The notes below the pieces were generated by a model. It did not search any database, had not been told where the DNA came from, and saw nothing but the letters and a program-made list of their open reading frames with translations. Shown one piece after another: positions 1 to 6,005 of a DNA stretch of 8,512 nt. The stretch is from Alphaproteobacteria bacterium. Lineage in GTDB: Bacteria; Pseudomonadota; Alphaproteobacteria; Micavibrionales; Micavibrionaceae. Numbering within the stretch: position 1 is the first letter of the stretch; the number at the start of each line of letters is the position of its first letter. Both the position numbers and the translations under genes were made by a program. The DNA lies in assembly GCA_021776015.1 (NCBI GenBank), contig JAJFGT010000199.1, forward strand, positions 1-8,512, read 5' to 3'.

Positions 1-3000
1 CAAACCACTGATAAAAATCAGACGCGTGACCCTTCGCAATCAGCCATTGCCAAGGTCATAGAATACTCGGTCAATAATCAGCTTTTGATTGTTGTGATGA
101 TGATTGCCTTGCTTGTGGCGGGAATATTGGCGGTGCAAAAAACGCCCCTTGATGCCATTCCTGATATGTCAGATACGCAAGTTATTATCCGTACTGATTT
201 TGTAGGCCAATCGCCCCAGATTGTTGAGGATTTAGTGACATATCCTCTTTCAACCACCATGCTTGGACTACCAGAAACAAAGAATGTGCGGGGGTTTTCG
301 ATGTTCGGAACATCCTTTGTTTATATCATTTTTGAAGATGCTGTAGATCAATATTGGGCTAGAAGCCGCGTTATTGAAGCGCTCTCAAAAATCCAAGGAG
401 ATTTGCCGCCTAATGTCCAGCCTCAAATCGGGCCGGACGCTACGGGTGTTGGGTGGATATATCAATATGCTCTAGTTGATAATAGCGGCAATAACGATCT
501 ATCAGATTTAAGAAGTCTTCAAGACTGGTTCTTGAAATTTGAACTGGCAACAGTTGATGGTGTATCTGAGGTCGCTTCTGTTGGCGGTTTTGTAAAAGAA
601 TATCAAATCCTGATCGACCCTAATAGATTGCGCGCATTTGACGTTCCTTTAAAAAGATTAATGGAGGCGGTTAAGAGCGCAAGTATGGATGCGGGTGGGC
701 GTGTCATAGAAAAAGCGGAAATGGAATTAATGATCCGCTCAAAAGGCTATGTCACAGATATAAAAGAGCTGAAAAAAATAGTGCTTTTTGCGCGTGATGG
801 AACGCCCGTTAAACTTGAAGATGTGGCGCGTGTTATTGAAGGCCCTGAACTTCGGCGCGGTGTTACCGAACTCAATGGGGAAGGTGAGGTTGTTGCTGGC
901 GTTGTTATAATGCGGGCAGGTGAGAACGCCCTAAGTGTAATTGAAGGCGTAAAAGAAAAGCTCGCTGAACTTCAACAAGGTCTTCCTGAAGGTGTTGAAA
1001 TTATCACCGTCTATGATCGTGCACCTTTGATTGAAGGTGCAGTAAATTATTTGACTGACACGCTGATGAAACAGGCGATTATTGTATCCTTAGTTGTCTT
1101 CATATTCTTGCTTCATGTGCGTTCTGCTTTAGTGGCCTTAATTGTGCTTCCTCTTGGTGTATTAGGAGCATTCATAGTTATGTCAGCACAAGGCATTACA
1201 GCCAATATTGTGTCGCTTGGAGGTATCGCGATTGCGATTGGTACAATGGTGGATGCCTCGATTGTTATGGTCGAAAACGCTCATAGGAAATTAGCGGAAT
1301 TATCGAGTGACGCGAAAAAAGAGGAAAAAAACAAAGCCATTTTACAGGCAGCAAAAGAAGTTGGCCCTGGGCTTTTCTTTTCACTGCTTATAATCACAAT
1401 CTCGTTTTTGCCTGTGCTAGCTCTTACAGGGCAGTCATACAGATTGTTCTCACCCTTGGCATTTACAAAAACCTATGTTTTGGCTTTTGCCGCCATTTTA
1501 TCTATAACGGTTATTCCAATTCTTATGCTTTGGACATTGCGCGGAAAGATCAAGAAAGCAGAGGCAAATCCAGTTAACGCAGTTCTGCTAAAGCTATATA
1601 GGCCATTGTTAAAACACGTATTGGCAAAGCCAATGATTACGGTTGTTGTCACGCTTGTCTTAATTGCCAGTATGATTGTGCCTCTTACGCGCACTGGTTC
1701 TGAATTTATGCCTGCACTATATGAGGGCGAATTATTATATATGCCGACAACACTTCCGGGCGTTTCAATAACAAAGTCTAAGGAAATTCTTCAGCAAACC
1801 AATCGCATGATTAGAGAAGTTCCAGAGGTGCATCATGTTTTTGGGAAAGTGGGGCGCGCCGATACAGCGACTGATCCCGCTCCGATTTCAATGATAGAAA
1901 CATGGATTAAACTCAAACCCCGCGAAGAGTGGCGCAAGGGCATGAGTCCTGAAGACCTGATTAAAGATTTGAATAGCCGCGTTAAATTGCCTGGTGTCGT
2001 CAATTCATGGGGCTATCCAATCAAAATTCGAATGGATATGATTTCAACAGGTATTAGAACGCCTATCGGCATTAAAATATCTGGTGATGATCTGGAAACG
2101 ATTGGCCGTGTTGCGCTTGATGTAGAGGCAACAATTAAAGATGTGCAAGGCACGCGATCTGCTTTTGCCGACCGTGTAACAGGCGGTAAATATTTAGAAG
2201 TTACACCTGATAGGGATGAACTGGCGCGCAGAAATATTGACCTTGGTGTTTTTCAAAATGTTATTGGAACTGCGCTTGGCGGTATGAAAATGGCCGAGTC
2301 TATTCAGGGGCGTGAGCGATACAATATCATGCTTCGTTACGATAGACCTTTCAGAGAAGATCCTGACGATCTCTCTAATATTTTAGTACCAACACCCAAA
2401 GGCCAACACATTCCTCTAGGCGAGCTTGCCAAGATTGAATTTGTGGAAGGGCCGCCCATGATTAAGTCAGAAAACGCAAGGCTTACAGGGTGGGTATTTG
2501 TTGATATCGAAGACAGAGATATAGGCTCTTACGTTGAAGACGCTCAAATTGCTGTTCGAGATAATGTCGATTTGCCAGCTGGATACGCTATTGAATGGTC
2601 GGGTCAGTTTGAACAAATGATGGAAGCCAAGAAGCAGCTTAGTATTGCTATTCCGGCGGCAGGATTTGCAATCTTTGTTTTACTGATGATTTATTTTGGC
2701 CGTACAGACCGTACTTTAATGGTCATGTTGTCTCTTCCAGTCGCAATGGTCGGAGGGATGTGGGCGATTTACCTTGCTGATTATAATCTATCCGTTGCGG
2801 TCGGTGTTGGCTTTATCGCTCTTGGCGGTCTTGCTGTTGAAACGGCAACAATTATGATGGTTTATATTGACCAACGCGTGCGTGAAACACAGCCCACAAC
2901 AGTTGAAGAATTAGGACAAGCTGTTTACGAAGGGGCGCTTATGCGCATCCGTCCAGTTCTCATGACGGTCATAACTGAATTTGCAGGCTTACTTCCCATT

Positions 3001-3171
3001 TTTATCTTTGCCGGACTAGGTGCTGATGTTATGCGCCGCATTGCTTTGCCAATGGTGGGCGGCATGGTCACAACAACGCTTTTAACCCTAATCGTCATTC
3101 CTGTCGTTTATATGCTTTGGGAAGGACGACGATTCAAACCAACTAACCAAACTGAAAGGAAACTACCATGA
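1..3171 (+). CDS. cusA: CusA-type heavy-metal efflux RND pump (5' end outside window)
   Basis: Inner-membrane proton-driven RND pump, HME family, that moves Cu(I)/Ag(I) from periplasm or cytoplasm toward the outer-membrane channel. The frame is open from base 1 and has no ATG/GTG before the first helix. A TTG at 85 would cut that helix, so the true start lies upstream and 1056 residues are visible. Numbering codon 1 at base 1: TM1 is about 29-46, a large periplasmic domain follows, TM2-7 about 358-563, a second periplasmic domain, then TM8-12 about 880-1040. TM4 carries GGIAIAIGTMVDASIVMVEN (D418, E425), typical of CusA. M581, M631 and M680 are spaced 50 and 49 residues apart, as are E. coli CusA M573/M623/M672, which bind the metal (alignment from memory). 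E947 matches E939 of the proton relay, but the K984 position is V986. About 14 residues precede the point matching Met1 of E. coli CusA. The stop overlaps the cusF start (ATGA). Family assignment is very sure; Cu/Ag specificity is likely. Confidence 0.95.
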   Translation, partial: QTTDKNQTRDPSQSAIAKVIEYSVNNQLLIVVMMIALLVAGILAVQKTPLDAIPDMSDTQVIIRTDFVGQSPQIVEDLVTYPLSTTMLGLPETKNVRGFSMFGTSFVYIIFEDAVDQYWARSRVIEALSKIQGDLPPNVQPQIGPDATGVGWIYQYALVDNSGNNDLSDLRSLQDWFLKFELATVDGVSEVASVGGFVKEYQILIDPNRLRAFDVPLKRLMEAVKSASMDAGGRVIEKAEMELMIRSKGYVTDIKELKKIVLFARDGTPVKLEDVARVIEGPELRRGVTELNGEGEVVAGVVIMRAGENALSVIEGVKEKLAELQQGLPEGVEIITVYDRAPLIEGAVNYLTDTLMKQAIIVSLVVFIFLLHVRSALVALIVLPLGVLGAFIVMSAQGITANIVSLGGIAIAIGTMVDASIVMVENAHRKLAELSSDAKKEEKNKAILQAAKEVGPGLFFSLLIITISFLPVLALTGQSYRLFSPLAFTKTYVLAFAAILSITVIPILMLWTLRGKIKKAEANPVNAVLLKLYRPLLKHVLAKPMITVVVTLVLIASMIVPLTRTGSEFMPALYEGELLYMPTTLPGVSITKSKEILQQTNRMIREVPEVHHVFGKVGRADTATDPAPISMIETWIKLKPREEWRKGMSPEDLIKDLNSRVKLPGVVNSWGYPIKIRMDMISTGIRTPIGIKISGDDLETIGRVALDVEATIKDVQGTRSAFADRVTGGKYLEVTPDRDELARRNIDLGVFQNVIGTALGGMKMAESIQGRERYNIMLRYDRPFREDPDDLSNILVPTPKGQHIPLGELAKIEFVEGPPMIKSENARLTGWVFVDIEDRDIGSYVEDAQIAVRDNVDLPAGYAIEWSGQFEQMMEAKKQLSIAIPAAGFAIFVLLMIYFGRTDRTLMVMLSLPVAMVGGMWAIYLADYNLSVAVGVGFIALGGLAVETATIMMVYIDQRVRETQPTTVEELGQAVYEGALMRIRPVLMTVITEFAGLLPIFIFAGLGADVMRRIALPMVGGMVTTTLLTLIVIPVVYMLWEGRRFKPTNQTERKLP

Positions 3172-3620
3172 AACCCTTAAAAACCGCACTTTTACTTAGT
3201 GCCACAGCAATCATAGGATTGAGTTCAATATCGCCTGTCTTGGCATCTGAGGATGATGCACATGCACACCATAAACATGAAATGGAAGCACATCAAAGTG
3301 AAGATGCTGTCATGGGTAAAGGCGTGGTTCACACTATTGATGCTGAGAACAACAAAATAAACCTGACACATGAAGCTATTCCAGCCTTGAAATGGCCAGA
3401 AATGACAATGGATTTGGCCGTAGCAGAAGATGTTGATTTAAGCACTTTAGAGCCAGAACAAAGTATTCATTTTCACATAGAGCTTGGTGAAGACAAGGTT
3501 TACCGGATTACTAAACTCATGATGCCTGAAGAGACACATCAATGTGAAGCTGGCTCGGACTGCCCAATGCATGAAGAAATGAAACATGACACTCACGGCG
3601 ATGAACACGACCACCATTAG
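3168..3620 (+). CDS. cusF: CusF-type periplasmic copper/silver-binding protein
   Basis: Periplasmic metallochaperone expected to bind Cu(I)/Ag(I) and pass it to the Cus pump complex. A signal peptide (about 1-26, ending VLA-S) is followed by a His-rich stretch (H32, H34, H35, H37, H42). The CusF beta-barrel domain covers about 48-118. The ligand set is complete: H68, W76, M79 and M81, with spacing 8-3-2, identical to H36/W44/M47/M49 of E. coli CusF. A tail absent from E. coli CusF holds C126, C132-P-M-H and many histidines, which could bind more metal. At 150 residues it is longer than the 110-residue E. coli protein because of both His-rich ends. The start codon overlaps the cusA stop, and AAGGA at 3156-3160 lies 7 bases upstream, so translation is probably coupled. 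In E. coli cusF sits between cusC and cusB; here it follows cusA. Confidence 0.93.
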   Translation: MKPLKTALLLSATAIIGLSSISPVLASEDDAHAHHKHEMEAHQSEDAVMGKGVVHTIDAENNKINLTHEAIPALKWPEMTMDLAVAEDVDLSTLEPEQSIHFHIELGEDKVYRITKLMMPEETHQCEAGSDCPMHEEMKHDTHGDEHDHH

Positions 3621-3634
3621 AAGGGAGCAATACT

Positions 3635-4207
3635 ATGATGGGCATAGAAATTATACCAAATTGGCATCCAATTTTTGTACATTTTACAATCGCACTTTTT
3701 AGTATATCAGCGTTATTGTACTTGGCAGGATTAGTTTTTAAAAAACCTAATCTTTTAATTGTAGCACGATGGAATTTGTGGATCGGTGCAGCAATTACTA
3801 TTGGATCTGTTTTGGCTGGTTTCTATGCCTATAACACAGTAGTACATGATGGCCCATCGCACGCAGCCATGACCGATCATAAGAATTGGGCAATCGTTAC
3901 TGCTGCCGTATTTGGTGTTTTGGCACTTTGGTCAGTTCTAAAACATCGTGGGGCGAAAACGGTAAGTGTGCTGTTCGTCATATTAATTCTTATTGCTTCT
4001 GGATTGTTGGCCGTCACAGGATTCAAAGGCGGTGAGGTTGTTTATCGACACGGCATGGGTGTGATGAGAATGCCAGTAATTGCAGGCGATGGTGGCCACG
4101 GAAGTCACTCTCATGGGGATGGCATGGAAGAAGATCATTCCAATAGCGGGTCACGAACTGAAGAGGCAAAAAAAGATGCGCACGATCACGATTCCCATGC
4201 CCATTAA
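3635..4207 (+). CDS. DUF2231-family four-helix membrane protein with His-rich tail
   Basis: Integral inner-membrane protein of unknown function, recognised as DUF2231-like by its N-terminal NWHPIFVHFTIALF segment and the GGEVVYRHG motif at about 132-140. Four hydrophobic helices lie at about 12-34, 46-66, 83-102 and 108-128. Histidines at the membrane edges or in loops (H11, H16, H71, H76, H82, H139) are candidate metal or heme ligands, but this is inference. The soluble tail (about 150-190) is rich in His, Asp and Glu and ends HDHDSHAH, which suggests metal binding. AAGGGAG at 3621-3627 precedes the start by 7 bases; a second ATG directly follows (3638) and could also be used. The gene begins 14 bp after cusF, so it is in the same operon, and its end overlaps a small downstream gene. 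DUF2231 proteins occur in many contexts, so the copper link comes from neighbours and tail rather than from the family. Confidence 0.85.
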   Translation: MMGIEIIPNWHPIFVHFTIALFSISALLYLAGLVFKKPNLLIVARWNLWIGAAITIGSVLAGFYAYNTVVHDGPSHAAMTDHKNWAIVTAAVFGVLALWSVLKHRGAKTVSVLFVILILIASGLLAVTGFKGGEVVYRHGMGVMRMPVIAGDGGHGSHSHGDGMEEDHSNSGSRTEEAKKDAHDHDSHAH

Positions 4208-4316
4208 AGCTCAAAGCGATATGCTTGTAATTTGGGCTTCGATCATCGGATTGATATTGATTGTTGGAGGTGAGCGGATTTTCCTCAAGCATTATAAGGA
4301 GAAATTATCAGCATGA
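4176..4316 (+). CDS. Predicted 46-residue single-span membrane protein
   Basis: Small uncharacterised protein. It has a short polar N-terminus, one hydrophobic helix (about residues 16-31, MLVIWASIIGLILIV) and a basic end (ERIFLKHYKEK), so the C-terminus is predicted cytoplasmic. The frame stays open further upstream, but that part lies inside the His-rich tail of the preceding gene and looks like a shadow. The ATG at 4176 is preferred because AAGAGG lies 9 bases upstream; ATGs at 4197 and 4221 are alternatives, and the helix is kept with any of them. It overlaps the upstream gene by 32 bp, and its stop overlaps the next start (ATGA, 4313-4316). It fills what would otherwise be a 105-bp gap in a very compact operon, which supports it being real. 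No family is recognised; it could be a small partner of the adjacent membrane proteins. Confidence 0.55.
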   Translation: MRTITIPMPIKAQSDMLVIWASIIGLILIVGGERIFLKHYKEKLSA

Positions 4317-4747
4317 TTGCTACTTCTCTTATCAGTTTAATATTAATTCTTCTTACGGTTGTTATCCATTATAGGGGGTTGTGTTGGGTTGCTTGCCTAT
4401 CTAAAGAATGGGACACACGCAATTTCTTTGTGCCGCCTATTTTGATGTTTTTTATTGCCCTTCTTCACCTTTTTGAAATCATCATTTATGCTGTCGTCTT
4501 TTATCTAATGCATGAATATACCAATCTCGGCGGTTTTACTGAAAAATTCACGCCGCATGTTTGGAATTATCTTTATTTTTCAGGAGCGAATTACACAACA
4601 CTTGGAATGAGCAATTTTTTTCCAACGGGGCATTTTAAGGTATTGGCTTTTACAGAGGCACTTAATGGATTCATGATGCTTACGTGGTCAGCAACCTTTT
4701 TCTTCTCAAGGGCGGGGCAATTTTTTAACGATAAGAATGAGAACTAA
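4313..4747 (+). CDS. Small pore-loop membrane protein resembling a two-helix K+ channel, degenerate filter
   Basis: A 144-residue membrane protein resembling the Ion_trans_2 (two-helix plus pore-loop) channel fold. An N-terminal hydrophobic helix (about 4-20) is followed by a polar segment with C24 and C28, an outer helix (about 40-66), a probable pore helix (about 83-94), a filter-like TTLGMSN at 95-101, and an inner helix (about 108-131). In K+ channels the filter reads T-V/L-G-Y-G-D; here the Tyr is Met, the second Gly is Ser and the Asp is Asn, so K+ selectivity is doubtful. Ion conduction and its ion are unknown. It starts within the stop of the 46-residue gene, with AAGGAG at 4296-4301. 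The following gene starts 26 bp later. Placement between metal-handling membrane genes suggests a role in metal stress or ion balance, but that is only inference. It could also be a non-conducting relative of channels. Confidence 0.78.
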   Translation: MIATSLISLILILLTVVIHYRGLCWVACLSKEWDTRNFFVPPILMFFIALLHLFEIIIYAVVFYLMHEYTNLGGFTEKFTPHVWNYLYFSGANYTTLGMSNFFPTGHFKVLAFTEALNGFMMLTWSATFFFSRAGQFFNDKNEN

Positions 4748-4773
4748 TAATTAAACTTAAAGGAGAATTTATA

Positions 4774-5496
4774 ATGTCAAAAAAAGCAACCGTATACCGC
4801 ATGGTGATGGACAAACACATATGTCCCTATGGTTTAAAAACACTCGACCTTTTGAAAGATGAAGGATACGAGGTAGAAGATCACCATTTATCAAGTCGTG
4901 AAGATACTGATCAATTTAAGGAAAAATATGACGTTCAAACTACGCCACAGACGTTCATTGATGATAAGCGTATTGGAGGTTATGACGACTTAAAAAAATT
5001 CTTTGGTAAAGCCCAAGAGGGGACAACTTATAAACCGATTATTGCAATTTTTGCGACTACTATCCTTATGGCATTGTCAACCGCTTGGGCATTAGGGGAG
5101 TTAAGCATTGTTAGGGTTATTGAGCTATTTATTGCATTTAGCATGTGCGCACTTGCAATACAAAAATTAAGAGATTTGGAAGCCTTTAGCCTGCAATTTT
5201 TAAATTACGATATTTTGGCTCAAAAATGGGTCAAGTACTCATATGTTTACCCATTTGTAGAAATGCTTGCAGGCGTTGCTATGATTTCAGGATTTTTAAC
5301 GATTCTGTCAGCACCGGCAGCGATCTTTATTGCGGTAATCAATGGGTATTCAGTCTTTAAAGCGGTTTACATTGATAAAAGAGAATTAAAATGTGCCTGC
5401 GTTGGAGGCAACAGCAATGTGCCATTAGGATTTATATCATTAACTGAAAATATTATGATGGCGGGAATGGGGCTTTGGATGCTGATAAATTTTTAA
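4774..5496 (+). CDS. Glutaredoxin-MauE/DoxX fusion, redox-associated membrane protein
   Basis: Fusion of a cytoplasmic glutaredoxin-like domain (about 1-80) to a MauE/DoxX-type membrane domain (about 88-240). The glutaredoxin part has the active-site motif C17-P-Y-G20, so only one of the usual two cysteines, and the glutathione/cis-proline region TTPQTFIDDKRIGGYDDL (56-73). The membrane part has helices at about 88-107, 112-131, 157-178, 180-198 and 217-238, one Cys in a helix (C124), and a C207-A-C209-V-G-G motif between the last two helices, as seen in MauE-like proteins. It probably takes part in thiol-disulfide exchange or glutathione-linked chemistry at the membrane; the substrate is unknown. 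AGGAG at 4761-4765 lies 8 bases before the start. It is the last gene of the cus-like unit. Glutaredoxin-MauE fusions are a known architecture; a link to copper-stressed thiols is inferred from context. Confidence 0.88.
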   Translation: MSKKATVYRMVMDKHICPYGLKTLDLLKDEGYEVEDHHLSSREDTDQFKEKYDVQTTPQTFIDDKRIGGYDDLKKFFGKAQEGTTYKPIIAIFATTILMALSTAWALGELSIVRVIELFIAFSMCALAIQKLRDLEAFSLQFLNYDILAQKWVKYSYVYPFVEMLAGVAMISGFLTILSAPAAIFIAVINGYSVFKAVYIDKRELKCACVGGNSNVPLGFISLTENIMMAGMGLWMLINF

Positions 5497-5503
5497 TCAG
5501 TTA

Positions 5504-5541
5504 TTCATTATTGAATTATAAATCATTAAAGGTTATCCTTT
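5504..5541 (+). promoter_or_regulatory. Pair of small inverted repeats before the CzcI-like gene; possible promoter/operator
   Basis: The only gap between the two gene sets holds two dyads that share the same TTAT centre: TTCA-TTAT-TGAA at 5504-5515 and AAAGG-TTAT-CCTTT at 5528-5541. A TATAAA at 5517-5522 between them could be a -10 box, but no good -35 was found 17 bases upstream. The AAAGG arm is the only Shine-Dalgarno-like sequence for the gene at 5546, at 13 bases a long distance, and in RNA it could pair with CCTTT. This may be an operator, a translational switch, or chance in A+T-rich DNA. No terminator hairpin followed by a T-run was found here. Confidence 0.3.
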
Positions 5542-5545
5542 CGAT

Positions 5546-5866
5546 ATGAGCAAAGTATTTTTAATATTTACCTTATTTGCATTGATTGTCTCAGTGACGG
5601 TCAGCGCGGCGCATGCTCATGTGGAAATAGATACTCCTTCGGAGATTTCCTCAACAATACATCTTGATAGTGACGACGATCATAACGATCTCGGTAGTCA
5701 AGATTGTGAAATGGCTTGCGGCGGTTGCTGTATTCATCACGTAATGAATAGCTCCAACCAAACCTATAGCGTTTCTTCTCTTTCAAAAGAGAAACTACAT
5801 ACTCTGAATACGGATGTTTTCGTATCAGATTTCATTTACGGCCTCAAACGCCCTCCCAGATCATAA
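5546..5866 (+). CDS. Small exported Cys/His-rich protein, CzcI-like
   Basis: A 106-residue predicted periplasmic protein of uncertain function. It has a signal peptide (about 1-24, ending AHA before HVEID), an acidic stretch with DSDDDHND (41-48), and a metal-site-like cluster C54-x3-C58-x2-C61-C62-x-H64-H65. It ends in FIYGLKRPPRS; a short C-terminus with RPPR recalls the small CzcI-type proteins encoded just before czcCBA operons, and the position here is the same. CzcI is thought to influence expression of the efflux operon, but its mechanism is unclear. The identification rests on size, layout, ending and neighbours, not on an alignment. The cluster suggests binding of a soft or borderline metal (Cu, Zn or Cd). 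The start at 5546 gives a clean signal peptide even though its ribosome-binding site is weak and may lie inside a hairpin. The channel gene starts 139 bp downstream. Confidence 0.75.
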   Translation: MSKVFLIFTLFALIVSVTVSAAHAHVEIDTPSEISSTIHLDSDDDHNDLGSQDCEMACGGCCIHHVMNSSNQTYSVSSLSKEKLHTLNTDVFVSDFIYGLKRPPRS

Positions 5867-6005
5867 ATATATAAGGCGTAGTGTATCTGCATGCTGACGA
5901 TTTGCGTCTGCACAGATGTATCTTTCACGACCTTATTCTCTAAAGACTGCGCTTAAAGACTTTGCGCCGCTTTACCCCTTATTGAACCCAAAAAAGGAAT
6001 ATATA
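5867..6005. other. 139-bp gap before the channel gene, with a short direct repeat
   Basis: No convincing gene was found. The octamer TAAAGACT occurs at 5941-5948 and 5954-5961, 13 bp apart, and GCGC follows each copy closely (5949-5952 and 5964-5967). ATCTG (5885-5889) and CAGAT (5913-5917) could form a weak 5-bp hairpin without a T-run. An ATG at 5916 is in frame with the channel gene but lacks a ribosome-binding site. The gap could hold a promoter or an operator, but no consensus promoter was recognised. Confidence 0.3.
5994..5998 (+). promoter_or_regulatory. Ribosome binding site that fixes the channel gene start
   Basis: AAGGA lies 7 bases before ATG 6006. The longer in-frame alternative at ATG 5916 has no such site and would place 30 residues in front of the signal peptide. 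Confidence 0.8.

Noticed and set aside
85..87. TTG at 85 as the start of the RND pump gene
   Set aside because: It would remove part of the first membrane helix, and the frame is open and CusA-like (matching the E. coli N-terminus) back to base 1.
1473..1694. Minus-strand frame inside the RND pump gene
   Set aside because: It is the hydrophobic shadow of the pump's membrane helices.
4023..4292. Minus-strand frame of 89 codons over the DUF2231 end and small gene
   Set aside because: No recognisable domain or ribosome-binding site; it is antisense to an operon with good coding signals.
5601..5786. Minus-strand frame of 61 codons over the CzcI-like gene
   Set aside because: Charged, no signal peptide or motif; the plus-strand gene has a signal peptide and Cys/His cluster.
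5885..5917. Terminator after the CzcI-like gene
   Set aside because: The possible stem is 5 bp with a long loop and no following T-run.
5916..6005. ATG 5916 as the channel gene start, or a 30-residue leader
   Set aside because: No ribosome-binding site, and the extension precedes a clear signal peptide whose own ATG at 6006 has AAGGA 7 bases upstream.
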